Assembly: GCF_020907245.1 (NCBI RefSeq)
Contig: NZ_JAJJWH010000009.1
Span: 62,001-126,000 of the forward strand
DNA from: Pontibacter harenae
GTDB taxonomy: Bacteria; Bacteroidota; Bacteroidia; Cytophagales; Hymenobacteraceae
Direction of reading: 5' to 3'
DNA: 64,000 nt
Positions within the stretch are counted from its first letter, which is position 1. Each line of letters opens with the position of its first letter. A program made the position numbers and the translations under genes. The notes beneath the pieces are model-generated. The model was given only the letters and a program-made list of their open reading frames with translations, was not told the origin of the DNA and ran no database searches. Below, piece after piece: positions 37,057-46,836 of this stretch.

Positions 37057-38088
37057 ATGGACTACATAGACTACAGCGTAGCGGATTTTGCAGCTGATCC
37101 TTTCTTTATCGAATGGGTAAAGTATCCTGACGAAGAGAATGATGCTTTTTGGGTAGAATGGCTTAAGGAGAATCCGAAGAAACTGGAGACGGTGCAGGAT
37201 GCACGTCAGATTGTGTTGGCAATATCTAACGATGAGGACCTAATTCCAGAGTGGGAGCTCGAAACAGTTTGGGCAAACATAAATGAAGCGCGAAAGGGGA
37301 ATCCAGCCACAATAGTAAAAGAACAGGCAAAGAAATCTGTTTACTTATGGAAGTCTAACCTGTTCGCTGCCGCTGCCATGGCTGTAATACTCCTCAGTAT
37401 TATGGCGCTTTTTCTCTACACGCTACAATCTGAAAAAACAGAATATGTAACCAACTATGGAGAAAGGCGCAGCATTGAATTACCAGACGGCTCTAAGGTT
37501 GTACTAAATGCAAATTCAAAGCTCGCTGTACCTAACAAGTGGCCGCATGACAAACCTCGAGAGGTGCAGTTGGAGGTTTATTTTACGGTTAGGCATAAGC
37601 ACAACCACCAGAAGTTTATTGTGCATACTTCTGCTGGTAACGAGGTAGAGGTGCTAGGTACAGAGTTCAACGTTTCTGATCGGGGAAACAAAGAGCAGGT
37701 GGTGTTAACCTCTGGGGAACTGACTTTTAAGATAGCAAACAGCCGTGAAAACAGGAGAATAAAGCTTAACCCAAGCGAATTAGTGGAAGTAATGGAGACC
37801 ACTGATAGGGTAGTTAAGAAAGATGTTCGCACTGAAAAATTCACCTCCTGGAAAGACAACAAAGTAATTTTTGATGCTACCCCCCTGCGCGATATTGCCA
37901 CTCTGCTGGAGCATGATTATGGCTACGAAGTAGTGCTAAAAGACGAAAAGATTTCCAATTACAAAATAACTGCACAGTTTGTTGAGCGGAGCTTAAATAA
38001 AATATTAACTACACTTTCGGACATCTTGGGAGTAAAAGTTAAAAAAACAGAACAACAGATTATTATAAGCCCTTCCAATACCACCTAA
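37057..38088 (+). CDS. FecR family anti-sigma/transducer protein
   Basis: A 343-residue FecR-type protein. The cytoplasmic N-terminus (FFIEWVKYPDEENDAFWVEWL) is followed by one membrane helix near residues 108-128 (NLFAAAAMAVILLSIMALFL). The periplasmic FecR domain has TNYGERRSIELPDGSKVVLNANSKL and VLGTEFNVSDRG, and the C-terminal DUF4974-like domain has DATPLRDIATLLEHDYGYEVVL. Such proteins normally hold an ECF sigma factor and read the state of a TonB receptor. Neither partner gene is adjacent here, so this one acts from a distance or is an orphan. Confidence 0.88.
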   Translation: MDYIDYSVADFAADPFFIEWVKYPDEENDAFWVEWLKENPKKLETVQDARQIVLAISNDEDLIPEWELETVWANINEARKGNPATIVKEQAKKSVYLWKSNLFAAAAMAVILLSIMALFLYTLQSEKTEYVTNYGERRSIELPDGSKVVLNANSKLAVPNKWPHDKPREVQLEVYFTVRHKHNHQKFIVHTSAGNEVEVLGTEFNVSDRGNKEQVVLTSGELTFKIANSRENRRIKLNPSELVEVMETTDRVVKKDVRTEKFTSWKDNKVIFDATPLRDIATLLEHDYGYEVVLKDEKISNYKITAQFVERSLNKILTTLSDILGVKVKKTEQQIIISPSNTT

Positions 38089-38341
38089 TAAAAAGGACGT
38101 TCTTTGTTTGTTGTATGTTTGTTTTAAATAGAAAGAGCAGTGATTACAGAGATACAAGGAGGACCCGCTAAATTTTACTGTGTAATGATCCCCTCCTACC
38201 ATCCCTCACACCCGCAGGCCCTAGCGATGGCCACAGTACACAAAAAGTAGAAAAAGCCTTCTGTTTTACAAGGTAGTTTGTAGTTTTACTGTAGCTAAAT
38301 TGCTATTAGCTACAACAGATTTAAACAGAACAAACAAAACT

Positions 38342-39409
38342 ATGGCCTCAGAAGAACAGAACGAATCAACTATAACACAGGCACCTTTTGGTAAAACACC
38401 AGATGGCAGAGAAGCCACTCTTTATACCCTTACAAATAAAAACGGGGTTACCGTTAAAATCACAAATTACGGCGGCATAGTAGCTTCTATACTGGCACCA
38501 GACAAGGCAGGGAACATAGAAGACATTGTGCTGGGCTATGACCAAGTATACGGCTACATTCCGAACGACCCATACTTTGGTGCGCTCATCGGGCGTTTTG
38601 GTAACCGTATTGCCAAAGGCAAATTCTATTTAGACGGAAAAGAATATACACTTGCCACTAATAACGGTCCAAATCATTTACATGGTGGCCCTGCTGGCTT
38701 TCATACTGTTTTTTGGGATGTGGAAGAACTACCACAGCAGAATGCGCTAAAATTAACCTACACCAGCCAGGATGGCGAAGAAGGATACCCAGGCACTCTC
38801 ACCACTACAGTAGTTTACACCCTTACAGACGACAACAGCCTGCTCATAGCTTACGAAGCGACTACAGACAAGCCAACACCAGTTAACCTAACCAACCACA
38901 GCTACTTTAATCTTTCTGCTGGTAAAACGCAGGATGTGCTCAGCCATGTTGCCACGATAGATGCAGATCGTTATACCGTAGTTGATGACAGCTTTATACC
39001 AACTGGCGAACTTAGACCTGTTGCTGACGGACCGATGGATTTTACAAGCCCGAAGGTGATAGGAACTGAGATTGAGGACGTAGAGGGTAACGGCTACGAT
39101 CACAACTATGTAATCAATGATTATGATGGCTCCTTAAAGAAAATTGCTTCGGTATACGAGCCAACCAGCGGAAGAGTATTGGAAGTAGAATCAACTCTGC
39201 CAGGGGTGCAGTTTTACACAGGCAATTTCCTGAATGGGTCACTTACAGGTAAGGGAGGGCAAGTATACATTCAACGCGCAGGGTTCTGCCTCGAAACCCA
39301 GGATTTCCCAGATGCACCAAACCAGCCAAGTTTTCCAAACACTATTTTAAGGCCTGGTGAAATATATAAAGCAACAACAGTTTACTCGTTTTCTACCCGA
39401 GAAAAGTAA
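38342..39409 (+). CDS. galM: Aldose 1-epimerase (mutarotase)
   Basis: Interconverts alpha and beta anomers of aldoses such as galactose; 355 residues from the chosen start. Conserved segments are ITNYGGIVASILAPD, FGALIGRFGNRIAKGKF, the catalytic histidine regions NHLHGGPAGFHTVFWD and NLTNHSYFNLSAG, and the C-terminal glutamate in FCLETQDFPDAPNQPSFPN. The frame extends to a TTG at 38300, but the ATG at 38342 is preferred. There is no signal peptide, so it is cytoplasmic. Confidence 0.92.
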   Translation: MASEEQNESTITQAPFGKTPDGREATLYTLTNKNGVTVKITNYGGIVASILAPDKAGNIEDIVLGYDQVYGYIPNDPYFGALIGRFGNRIAKGKFYLDGKEYTLATNNGPNHLHGGPAGFHTVFWDVEELPQQNALKLTYTSQDGEEGYPGTLTTTVVYTLTDDNSLLIAYEATTDKPTPVNLTNHSYFNLSAGKTQDVLSHVATIDADRYTVVDDSFIPTGELRPVADGPMDFTSPKVIGTEIEDVEGNGYDHNYVINDYDGSLKKIASVYEPTSGRVLEVESTLPGVQFYTGNFLNGSLTGKGGQVYIQRAGFCLETQDFPDAPNQPSFPNTILRPGEIYKATTVYSFSTREK

Positions 39410-39434
39410 AACCTAAATACTAGTAGACTGGCAA

Positions 39435-39490
39435 AAAAGAGAGAGGCCACGCAGTTAAGAATTTCTTTAACTGCGTGGCCTCTTTTTTTT
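39435..39490. terminator. Intrinsic terminator between galM and mqo (convergent)
   Basis: A long stem (GAGGCCACGCAGTTAA with its complement) is flanked by an A run on the left and eight T on the right, so it can work on both strands for the convergent genes. Confidence 0.82.
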
Positions 39491-39547
39491 ATACATCTTG
39501 TTACTAACAAGCAACCGCTTTATATACAGACGCTAGTTCGATGAACT

Positions 39548-41065
39548 TTAAAATGTCTCCTCTATCTTCTTTAGTCCCAGCACTTCGCTTGTGTAGGTTC
39601 TAACATGTTCGGCTAGCTTTGGATTACTAGCTAAAGACTCACCAAATGAAGGTATCATCTGCTTCAGTTTATCCTGCCATTCCTTCGATTTCATCTTCTC
39701 TGGAAAGCAACGCTCTAATAGGCTAAGCATAATCGAAACTGTGGTAGAAGCGCCTGGCGAAGCGCCGAGTAAAGCCGCTATAGAACCATCTTTAGAGCTA
39801 ACAACCTCAGTACCGAACTGAAGAATACCGCCTTTCTTAGGATCTTTTTTGATAACCTGCACTCGCTGCCCTGCTACCTCTAAGTCCCAATCTTCCAGTT
39901 TGGCATCAGGGAAAAAGTTTTTCAAAGCCTCTAACCTGTCTTCTGGCGACTGGCGCACCTGGTTTATAAGATACTGTGTCAGCGGGATGTTCTTGATACC
40001 AGCTGTCAGCATCGGACGCAGGTTGTTTGGCTTTATAGACATAGGCAAGTCGAACAAAGAACCGTTCTTTAGGAACTTGGTTGTAAAGCCTGCATAAGGT
40101 CCGAAAAGAAGCGCCTTTTTACCGTTAATCATCCTCGTATCTAGGTGAGGAACAGACATAGGCGGTGCCCCAACCGATGCTTTGCCGTAAACTTTTGCAT
40201 GGTGTTGCTCTACAATTTCTTCTTTGTTGCAAACCAGCCACTGTCCACTTACTGGGAAGCCACCGAAGCCTTTTCCTTCTGGAATGCCAGACTTTAACAG
40301 CAACGGCAAAGAGCCTCCTCCAGCGCCAATAAATACGAACTTAGAGTGAACTTTCGTCTTCTCACCTGTTTTCAGGTTCTTTACTTTTACACTCCACCTT
40401 CCGTCAGACTGTTTCTGTAGGTTACGAACCTCATACCCAAAGTGAAGCTTTACTCCTCCTTCGCTCTGTAAGTGGTCTAGCATACAGCGGGTCAGTTCAC
40501 CAAAGTTCACATCTGTACCAATCTCCATACGGGTAGCAGCAATCTTCTCCGATTTGTCGCGCCCTTGCATAATTAGCGGAATCCACTCTTCTATCTGCTT
40601 TCGGTCCTCGCTGTATTCCATGCCCTTAAACAGGTGGCACTTTAGAAGTGCGTCGTAGCGTTTCTTCAAATAATCTACGTTATCCTCGCCCCACACAAAG
40701 CTCATGTGCGGAATGCTTCTAATAAAATCACCAGGTATTTTAATAAGGTTTTCCTGAATCAGATAGGCCCAGAACTGCCTCGAAACATCAAAAGACTCTG
40801 TTATCTGAACAGCTTTAGATGTTTCAATACTTCCATCTTGTAACTCTGGTGTATAGTTAAGTTCGCAAAATGCTGCATGGCCTGTTCCTGCATTGTTCCA
40901 GGCATCAGAGCTTTCTGCTGCCGCCACATCCAGCCTTTCATAAATCTCAATCTTCAGATCAGGGTCTAGCTCTTTAAGTAAAACACCAAGTGTTGCACTC
41001 ATAATGCCTGCACCTATCAAAACAACATCAGGAGCTAATTCTGAAGAACTGTCGCTTTTAATCAT
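39548..41065 (-). CDS. mqo: Malate:quinone oxidoreductase
   Basis: An FAD-dependent membrane-associated enzyme that oxidises malate to oxaloacetate and passes electrons to quinone; 505 residues, the normal length. The FAD-binding strand is [18 protein letters not shown], followed by the family segment [26 protein letters not shown]. The C-terminal [24 protein letters not shown] is also characteristic. It serves the citric acid cycle in place of, or beside, NAD-dependent malate dehydrogenase. Confidence 0.96.
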   Translation of the reverse strand: MIKSDSSSELAPDVVLIGAGIMSATLGVLLKELDPDLKIEIYERLDVAAAESSDAWNNAGTGHAAFCELNYTPELQDGSIETSKAVQITESFDVSRQFWAYLIQENLIKIPGDFIRSIPHMSFVWGEDNVDYLKKRYDALLKCHLFKGMEYSEDRKQIEEWIPLIMQGRDKSEKIAATRMEIGTDVNFGELTRCMLDHLQSEGGVKLHFGYEVRNLQKQSDGRWSVKVKNLKTGEKTKVHSKFVFIGAGGGSLPLLLKSGIPEGKGFGGFPVSGQWLVCNKEEIVEQHHAKVYGKASVGAPPMSVPHLDTRMINGKKALLFGPYAGFTTKFLKNGSLFDLPMSIKPNNLRPMLTAGIKNIPLTQYLINQVRQSPEDRLEALKNFFPDAKLEDWDLEVAGQRVQVIKKDPKKGGILQFGTEVVSSKDGSIAALLGASPGASTTVSIMLSLLERCFPEKMKSKEWQDKLKQMIPSFGESLASNPKLAEHVRTYTSEVLGLKKIEETF

Positions 41066-41253
41066 ATCTTTTATATAAGTATAATGTACTTTTCGGTTGC
41101 CAGCTAAATTGCCTTAAAGAAGAATACGGTATTTAGATTGTAAGGAGTTATAAATTTGTATTTTAAGCAAAATTCGATATTGATATCTTTTAAACCACTC
41201 AAAAATTGCTCTTACAAAAGCAAATATCGTAATTTTAATAGATATTTAGGCAC

Positions 41254-41291
41254 AAAAAAATACAGCGAAGGCAAAACCTGCCTCCGCTGTA
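41254..41291 (-). terminator. Intrinsic terminator of the manganese catalase gene
   Basis: Read on the minus strand, TACAGCG/CGCTGTA and an inner AGGCA/TGCCT stem with one mismatch are followed by a run of seven T. It lies just after the catalase stop. Confidence 0.75.
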
Positions 41292-41311
41292 AATATTGAA
41301 GAGATTTTGTG

Positions 41312-42202
41312 TTATAATGCTTTTTTAGCTGCGTCTACGATACCACTTAAACCTTTGCCCCCAGTCATTTGCTCTTTTTGGGCATGTGCCTGCGGATGTG
41401 GCGCACCTAGTTCTGGTTTAGTACCTTGTGGTGCACCAGTTACAACCTTGAATTCACCTTTACCATCCATAGATTTTCCACTTCCCCAACGTGACTTCAG
41501 CATTTCTTCTGCTGTTCCCTCCATATCATTCACTTTAGTTGAAACGAAGGCGTAGTTAAAGTCATGGTTTTCCATTGTTTGTGGGAAACTGTTCGGAATT
41601 GGATGCACGCCGTTCAGGCCTCCAAGCTCTTCCAGCACAGCAAGCCACTGGTTCTGGTGCATTGTGTCGCGGGCAATAAGGAATGCTAGCATATCTTTCA
41701 TGCCTGCATCGTCTGTAGCTTCCCAAAGGCGCGTAGCCAGCAACCTACCCGAAGATTCAGCCATTACGTTAGCATACATATCAGCAGCAAGGTTACCAGT
41801 ACCTACTACCCAAGAACCGTTAAATGGCACACCGTTGCTATCCATCGCCATGGCTGCCATGCCTGAAGAAAGAACGTGGCGTGGGTTCATTCCTCCCATT
41901 ACGGCACCTACTACTTTGTCTTTAGCCATTTCTTCCTGCATCGATACAGGTGCTCCTTCCAGGTTCAAAGCAACTGCCGTAGCCAGCATTTCTATATGTG
42001 CAATTTCCTCTGTACCTGTTTCCATCAGCATGTCGCGGTACTTTACAGGACCACGCTGCCCCCAGGCTTGGAATAAATACTGTAGACACACTCTAATTTC
42101 ACCTTCGATACCTCCAATGGCTTGTTGCAACATGTTGGCGAAAGCTGGGTTAGGCTTATCTACCTTAACCTTGTACTGTAGTTTGCTATCATGATAAAAC
42201 AT
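41312..42202 (-). CDS. Manganese catalase (ferritin-like)
   Basis: A dimanganese catalase of 296 residues that disproportionates hydrogen peroxide without heme. The ligand set of the family is visible: Glu35 (GGIEGEIR), Glu66 and His69 (TGTEEIAHIEML), a glutamate near residue 148 (NVMAESSGR) and a histidine near residue 181 (ARDTMHQNQW). The C-terminal tail, rich in Gly, Pro and His (LGAPHPQAHAQKE), is usual for this group. It is divergent from a heme catalase across a 187-base gap, suggesting shared oxidative-stress control, though no operator was recognised. Confidence 0.92.
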   Translation of the reverse strand: MFYHDSKLQYKVKVDKPNPAFANMLQQAIGGIEGEIRVCLQYLFQAWGQRGPVKYRDMLMETGTEEIAHIEMLATAVALNLEGAPVSMQEEMAKDKVVGAVMGGMNPRHVLSSGMAAMAMDSNGVPFNGSWVVGTGNLAADMYANVMAESSGRLLATRLWEATDDAGMKDMLAFLIARDTMHQNQWLAVLEELGGLNGVHPIPNSFPQTMENHDFNYAFVSTKVNDMEGTAEEMLKSRWGSGKSMDGKGEFKVVTGAPQGTKPELGAPHPQAHAQKEQMTGGKGLSGIVDAAKKAL

Positions 42203-42389
42203 AAAAGATTATAGTTTTAAGTTGTACATACCAATACTTTACGCGCCTCTGTAGCTGATGTTGTAACTATTATCTCTTATAGATAATAACTATAAAGTAT
42301 AGGTAAAAATGATAACCCTTCTGTGTCTTAAATCAGTAAAAGCTTATGTAATAGCAAAATATACATCTTAGACAGAAATCTAGAAAGTT

Positions 42390-44042
42390 ATGACTGAAAA
42401 CAGCAACGGCAACCAGCAACAACCTGAGAATGGCTCTGCTAAAGGCATGCAGCAAGGTGACGGCAACAACAGACTTACTACACGACAGGGCCATCCTGTT
42501 ACCGATAACCAAAACATCCGTACTGTCGGTAACCGTGGCCCTGCCACTATGGAGAACTACCACTTTATCGAAAAGATCTCGCACTTCGACCGTGAGCGTG
42601 TTCCGGAGCGGGTAGTGCATGCCAGAGGCGCAGGTGCCCACGGTGTTTTCGAGGCATACGGGAAAGTTGGCGATCAGCCTATCGCCAAGTATACACGAGC
42701 TAAACTCTTTCAGGAAAAAGGAAAGCAGACACCTGTATTTGTACGATTCTCTACAGTTGGGCACCCTTCCGGCTCTCCTGAAACACTTCGCGATCCACGC
42801 GGTTTTGCGGTGAAGTTCTATACCGAAGACGGCAACTGGGATTTGGTGGGCAACAACCTCAAGATTTTCTTTATCAGGGATGCGATGAAGTTCCCTGATT
42901 TTATTCACTCCCAGAAACCTGACCCTATCACGAACATACAAAGTGCGGAGCGTATTTTCGACTTCTTTACCGGCACCCCGGAAGCTATGCACATGGTTAC
43001 GTTCCTGTACTCGCCGTGGGGTATACCTGCCAACTACCGCCAGATGCAAGGCTCTGGTGTAAACACCTATAAATGGGTGAATGCTGACGGTGAGGCTGTG
43101 CTGGTAAAATATCATTGGGAGCCAATTAAGCAAGGAATTCGCAACCTAACGCAAAAAGAGGCGCAAGAAATCCAGGCGAAGAACTTTAACCACGCTACCC
43201 AAGACCTTTATGAGGCGATAGAGCGGGGCGATTATCCTGAATGGGAACTGAATGTGCAGATCATGAGCGATGACGAGCATCCGGAACTGGATTTCGATCC
43301 GCTGGATGATACGAAGCTTTGGCCACAGGACCAGTTTCCGTTTATGCCAATTGGCAAAATGACGCTGAACAGAAACCCGGAAGATTATTTTAACGAGGTA
43401 GAGCTTTCTGCTTTCGGCACAGGTGTATTGGTAGATGGATTGGAGTTTTCGGATGATAAAATGCTGCAGGGCCGCACCTTCTCTTACTCCGATACACAGC
43501 GCTACCGTGTAGGCGCTAACTACCTGCAATTGCCGATTAACGCTCCAAAGAACCAGGTTTATACCAACCAGCGCGGAGGCGCGATGGCTTACAAAACAGA
43601 TTTCGCCCCAGGGCAGAACAAGCACGTTAATTACGAGCCGTCTGTTTTGGGTGGATTGCAAGAACATCCGAAACCGGCGAAAGACTATGCTCCTCGTTAT
43701 GAAGCTAGTCTGACAAAGCAGCACATCGACCGCACGAATCCATTTAAGCAGGCCGGTGAAACGTACCGTAACTTCGAGGATTGGGAACGCGATGAGTTAA
43801 TCTCTAACCTATCAGGCGACCTTGCTGGCTGCGACAAGCGCATTCAGGACAAAATGGTAGAATATTTTACCCAAGCCGATGCAGATTACGGCAGGAGAGT
43901 GGCTGAAGGTATAAAGATGAAAACTGAAATGATGATGAAAATGAAGCAGGAAATGGGTACTGATGGGCCTCAGGGAAACACTACTGGTGAAGAAGCAGTG
44001 AAGCAGGCACAGGATAAATCTCACCCTGCTAAGCCTTATTAA
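42390..44042 (+). CDS. Heme catalase (clade 3-like, monofunctional)
   Basis: A heme-dependent catalase of 550 residues. The distal histidine is in [18 protein letters not shown], the distal asparagine in [20 protein letters not shown], and the proximal heme tyrosine region is [35 protein letters not shown] is the family signature. The N-terminus is polar and Gln/Asn-rich, and the C-terminus has a methionine-rich segment ([15 protein letters not shown]). It converts hydrogen peroxide to water and oxygen. No signal peptide is seen. It is divergent from a manganese catalase. Confidence 0.95.
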   Translation: MTENSNGNQQQPENGSAKGMQQGDGNNRLTTRQGHPVTDNQNIRTVGNRGPATMENYHFIEKISHFDRERVPERVVHARGAGAHGVFEAYGKVGDQPIAKYTRAKLFQEKGKQTPVFVRFSTVGHPSGSPETLRDPRGFAVKFYTEDGNWDLVGNNLKIFFIRDAMKFPDFIHSQKPDPITNIQSAERIFDFFTGTPEAMHMVTFLYSPWGIPANYRQMQGSGVNTYKWVNADGEAVLVKYHWEPIKQGIRNLTQKEAQEIQAKNFNHATQDLYEAIERGDYPEWELNVQIMSDDEHPELDFDPLDDTKLWPQDQFPFMPIGKMTLNRNPEDYFNEVELSAFGTGVLVDGLEFSDDKMLQGRTFSYSDTQRYRVGANYLQLPINAPKNQVYTNQRGGAMAYKTDFAPGQNKHVNYEPSVLGGLQEHPKPAKDYAPRYEASLTKQHIDRTNPFKQAGETYRNFEDWERDELISNLSGDLAGCDKRIQDKMVEYFTQADADYGRRVAEGIKMKTEMMMKMKQEMGTDGPQGNTTGEEAVKQAQDKSHPAKPY

Positions 44043-44066
44043 TCAATAATCTTACACTTAGAAAAC

Positions 44067-44097
44067 AAAGCCACTCTAAAAGTTAGAGTGGCTTTTT
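44067..44097. terminator. Bidirectional terminator between catalase and mug
   Basis: A 13-base perfect stem AAAGCCACTCTAA/TTAGAGTGGCTTT with a 3-base loop is followed by further T. It lies between convergent genes and overlaps the mug stop codon. Confidence 0.75.
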
Positions 44098-44650
44098 ACT
44101 TGCCTATAAAATGGTAAAGCTCCTTATACACCCGAGCCAACTCTTTTGGAGGAAAATGTGCATTTAAGCCACTTGGGTTAGGTAACACCCACAGTTGCGT
44201 ATCTCCTACTGTATGCGCCTGTAAACCAATACTAGCCTTTTTATCGCCAAAGGCAACGCGATAAGCCGAAATACCCAACATGGCAAGCACCTTCGGTTTA
44301 TACTTCATCAATTTTAATGTGATGTTAGCTCCACCTTCCAATAACTCCTCTTTCGATAGTTCTGCCGCAGCTGTCGTAGCCCTATCTACTATATTCGTGA
44401 TGCCATACCCCAATTCCAAGAGCTCTTTATCTTCCTGTGGATGGTATAGCCGTGGCGTGAAACCTGCGGCATACAAGGTAGGCCAAAAACGATTTCCTGG
44501 TCTTGCAAAATTATGCCCGACGGCGGCCGTATAAAGGCTGGGATTTATTCCGCAGAACAACACATCCAATTCTTGCGCAATAATATCGGGCACAGTTTTA
44601 CTGTGGGCAGCGGCTAATTCTTCTTTTGTAGGCTTTTTGATTAAGTGCAT
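44096..44650 (-). CDS. mug: G/U mismatch-specific DNA glycosylase (Mug)
   Basis: Removes uracil or ethenocytosine opposite guanine; 184 residues. The active-site motif GINPSLYTAAVGHNFARPGN near residue 34 carries the asparagine that activates water, and VLPNPSGLNAHFP is the DNA-reading loop. Both match the Mug/TDG branch. The distance from its start to the end of the next minus-strand gene is 100 bases, so it may have its own promoter. Confidence 0.92.
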   Translation of the reverse strand: MHLIKKPTKEELAAAHSKTVPDIIAQELDVLFCGINPSLYTAAVGHNFARPGNRFWPTLYAAGFTPRLYHPQEDKELLELGYGITNIVDRATTAAAELSKEELLEGGANITLKLMKYKPKVLAMLGISAYRVAFGDKKASIGLQAHTVGDTQLWVLPNPSGLNAHFPPKELARVYKELYHFIGK

Positions 44651-44750
44651 GCTCTAATTATTCTGCAAACCCGCCTTTCGTTTATCTGATGAACATTTCA
44701 TAAGGAAAGCAGGGCACCATATGAGGCATTTTCATTATACAGAAGCAAAT

Positions 44751-45332
44751 TTACTCTTGTACCTTGTCTATTGTCTTGCGCTTGTCTTCCTTTATTTCTT
44801 TAAAATGGCTTGGCGTAAATCCTGTTATCTTTTTAAACTGGTTTGATAAATGAGCAACACTGCTATAGCCCAACTCATAGGCAATCTCCTTTAAGCTAAG
44901 TTCATTGTATACTAAGAGCTCCTTTACCCTTTCGATTCGCTGCAAAATGAGAAACCGCTCTATGGTTATACCTTCAAAAGAGGAAAAGAGAGAGCTAAGG
45001 TAATTATAGTCCAGACCAACCTTTTCGGCAATGTAATCAGAGGTATTTATATGCAGGTCTGATTCGCCCTGACGATGCACAAGTTCAATAATAGCTACTT
45101 TAACCTGCTCTATCAGTTGCGTTTTGCGGTCATCCATCAGGCTAAAGCCATTTTCAGCCATCACTTCTCTTATCTCTTCCAGATCCAGCTCTTTACCCGC
45201 GGGTACATATAGATCCGCCTCGCCAAGCGTAATACGCTGCACTTGGTAACCCAGCTTATTTAACTCTTCGGCCACAACACGTTTACAGCGGTCGCAGACC
45301 ATGTTTTTGATATATAGTTTTGTATCAGTCAT
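44751..45332 (-). CDS. AraC-type regulator with N-terminal HMA-like metal-binding domain
   Basis: A 193-residue regulator in two parts. The N-terminal 70 residues resemble a heavy-metal-associated domain with a Cys-x2-Cys pair (KNMVCDRCKRVVAEEL, residues 13 and 16). The C-terminal 100 residues form an AraC double helix-turn-helix (VKELLVYNELSLKEIAYELGYSSVAHLSNQFKKITG, given in outline). It may sense a soft metal ion or simply use the fold for dimerisation; neither is proved. No metal-transport gene is adjacent. It is divergent from the amidotransferase gene over about 345 bases. Confidence 0.82.
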   Translation of the reverse strand: MTDTKLYIKNMVCDRCKRVVAEELNKLGYQVQRITLGEADLYVPAGKELDLEEIREVMAENGFSLMDDRKTQLIEQVKVAIIELVHRQGESDLHINTSDYIAEKVGLDYNYLSSLFSSFEGITIERFLILQRIERVKELLVYNELSLKEIAYELGYSSVAHLSNQFKKITGFTPSHFKEIKEDKRKTIDKVQE

Positions 45333-45678
45333 TGTACAGATTTAAAAAGCAAATTAGAAACAGAAATAGGTTCGCCTGTTATAATTTTTCAAAATAGGTT
45401 TACAAAATTTCTAGAAAGTGGCTAGGTTCTCTTACTCATTTCATACACAAAAATTGTCTCATTTTCTTCGTTCTATTCAAGCGTCCCCTATTCATTTGAA
45501 ACGCCATTCAGTTCTTCACGTTGAATAATTATAACGGTACTGCATGATTTGTACCTGATATAGAAGATGATAACGTGTCCTGAAGGTGCAACTCCTGATA
45601 AGGCTTCTATTTTGTTACATACAAAAAGCATGCTTCAAACTTGCACAAATACGAAGGGCTTAACTAAAACGAAGAGCG
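45333..45678. other. Divergent intergenic region
   Basis: About 345 bases between the AraC-type regulator and the amidotransferase gene, with no supported gene. It probably holds both promoters. No clear operator or box was identified. Confidence 0.45.
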
Positions 45679-46623
45679 ATGGCAAACATAGTACAAAGAT
45701 TTAAGATAAACAGAGACAGACCAACGATAGGCATAACAGGACCAGACAAAGGTGGTGGAGTTGCTTGGTTTTTTGCAGCAATGGCTGTGCGCATGGCTGG
45801 GGGTAAGCCTGTAAGGATTACACCATCTAAACACAGGACTGCCGACGGATTGCAGGCACTTATAATCGGTGGCGGAGCCGACATAGACCCGCGTGCATTG
45901 CAGGACGAGAATGTGATAAACGAATACCTAGAACAGACAATCCGAAAGCCTAAGACAAATATTTTCCAAAAGGTAGGCCGTTTCACCAGTTGGCTTTACT
46001 ATCCTGCTTTGTTCTTCCTGCGCAAGGCCTTTAGCCGAAAAAGAACGTGGACTATAGACCCCGACAGAGATCACCTGGAGTTCCAGCTAATTGACCAGGC
46101 GGTGAAGAAGGGGCTACCAGTTATGGGTATATGCCGAGGTTCACAGCTTATTAACGTTTATTTTCAGGGCACGCTGCACCAGGACATAAATGCTTTTTAC
46201 CTCGAAGAGCCAAATCCTTCCAGTGTCTTCCCTGTGAAGAAGGTATACATAAAGCGAGGCAGTATGCTTGCTCAGATATTAGGCACTGAAGAACTAGAGG
46301 TTAACGCACTTCACCACCAAGCGGTAAAAGAACCAGGCACCGATTTACAAATAGTTGCAAAAGAAAGTATCGGTATTACCCAAGCTATAGAAACTACAAC
46401 CCAAAAGTTTATACTGGGTGTGCAATGGCACCCAGAGTACCTGCCACAACACAAAGAACAAAGGAGCCTCTTTAAAGCTTTAGTATATCATGCTAAAGGA
46501 GTGCACTTCCAGATTGAAGATGATGATATGGAACAAGCGTTGTCTAGCCCAAGAGCTGCCGCACTCCAGCAAATGCAGGAACAGGAAGCAGCATTGCTAG
46601 AAGAAGTTGAGGGAGAAGAGTAG
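45679..46623 (+). CDS. Gamma-glutamyl-gamma-aminobutyrate hydrolase family (class I glutamine amidotransferase-like)
   Basis: A 314-residue peptidase C26-type protein. The nucleophilic cysteine is in PVMGICRGSQLINVYFQGTLHQD, and the His-Glu pair is in GVQWHPEYLP. Between the GGGADIDP loop and the catalytic domain sits an insertion of about 50 residues with a hydrophobic aromatic stretch (WLYYPALFFLRKAFSRKRTW), which could touch a membrane. The C-terminus is a Gln/Glu-rich tail. PuuD-type cleavage of gamma-glutamyl compounds is the family expectation; the substrate is not known. Confidence 0.82.
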   Translation: MANIVQRFKINRDRPTIGITGPDKGGGVAWFFAAMAVRMAGGKPVRITPSKHRTADGLQALIIGGGADIDPRALQDENVINEYLEQTIRKPKTNIFQKVGRFTSWLYYPALFFLRKAFSRKRTWTIDPDRDHLEFQLIDQAVKKGLPVMGICRGSQLINVYFQGTLHQDINAFYLEEPNPSSVFPVKKVYIKRGSMLAQILGTEELEVNALHHQAVKEPGTDLQIVAKESIGITQAIETTTQKFILGVQWHPEYLPQHKEQRSLFKALVYHAKGVHFQIEDDDMEQALSSPRAAALQQMQEQEAALLEEVEGEE

Positions 46624-46657
46624 CTGGTATCGAAAAAGCTACTTAGCTATCGAACAA

Positions 46658-46700
46658 TTGAGCAGTAGTAGCAAAAAAGTCTTTTGTTACCACTGCTCAA
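46658..46700 (+). terminator. Probable intrinsic terminator after the amidotransferase-like gene
   Basis: The arms TTGAGCAGTAGTAGCAAAA and CTTTTGTTACCACTGCTCAA pair with two mismatches or G:U positions around a short loop. Confidence 0.6.
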
Positions 46701-46836
46701 ATCTTTAAATAATCTCCTTTAAGAGTGTGTTCATAGCTGCTGCTGAAACCAATACTATACCCTACCGTTGCTATAGAATATGAAGATACTACAGAAAGCT
46801 TCTTTGGTATTTCATGTTTGATGTAACACGATAACT

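Noticed and set aside
42333..43133. 266-codon reading frame antisense to the heme catalase gene
   Set aside because: It lies wholly on the opposite strand of a strongly conserved gene, shows no family features, and is a by-product of codon composition.
43146..43724. 192-codon reading frame antisense to the heme catalase gene
   Set aside because: Same reason: the sense strand encodes intact catalase and the antisense product resembles nothing known.
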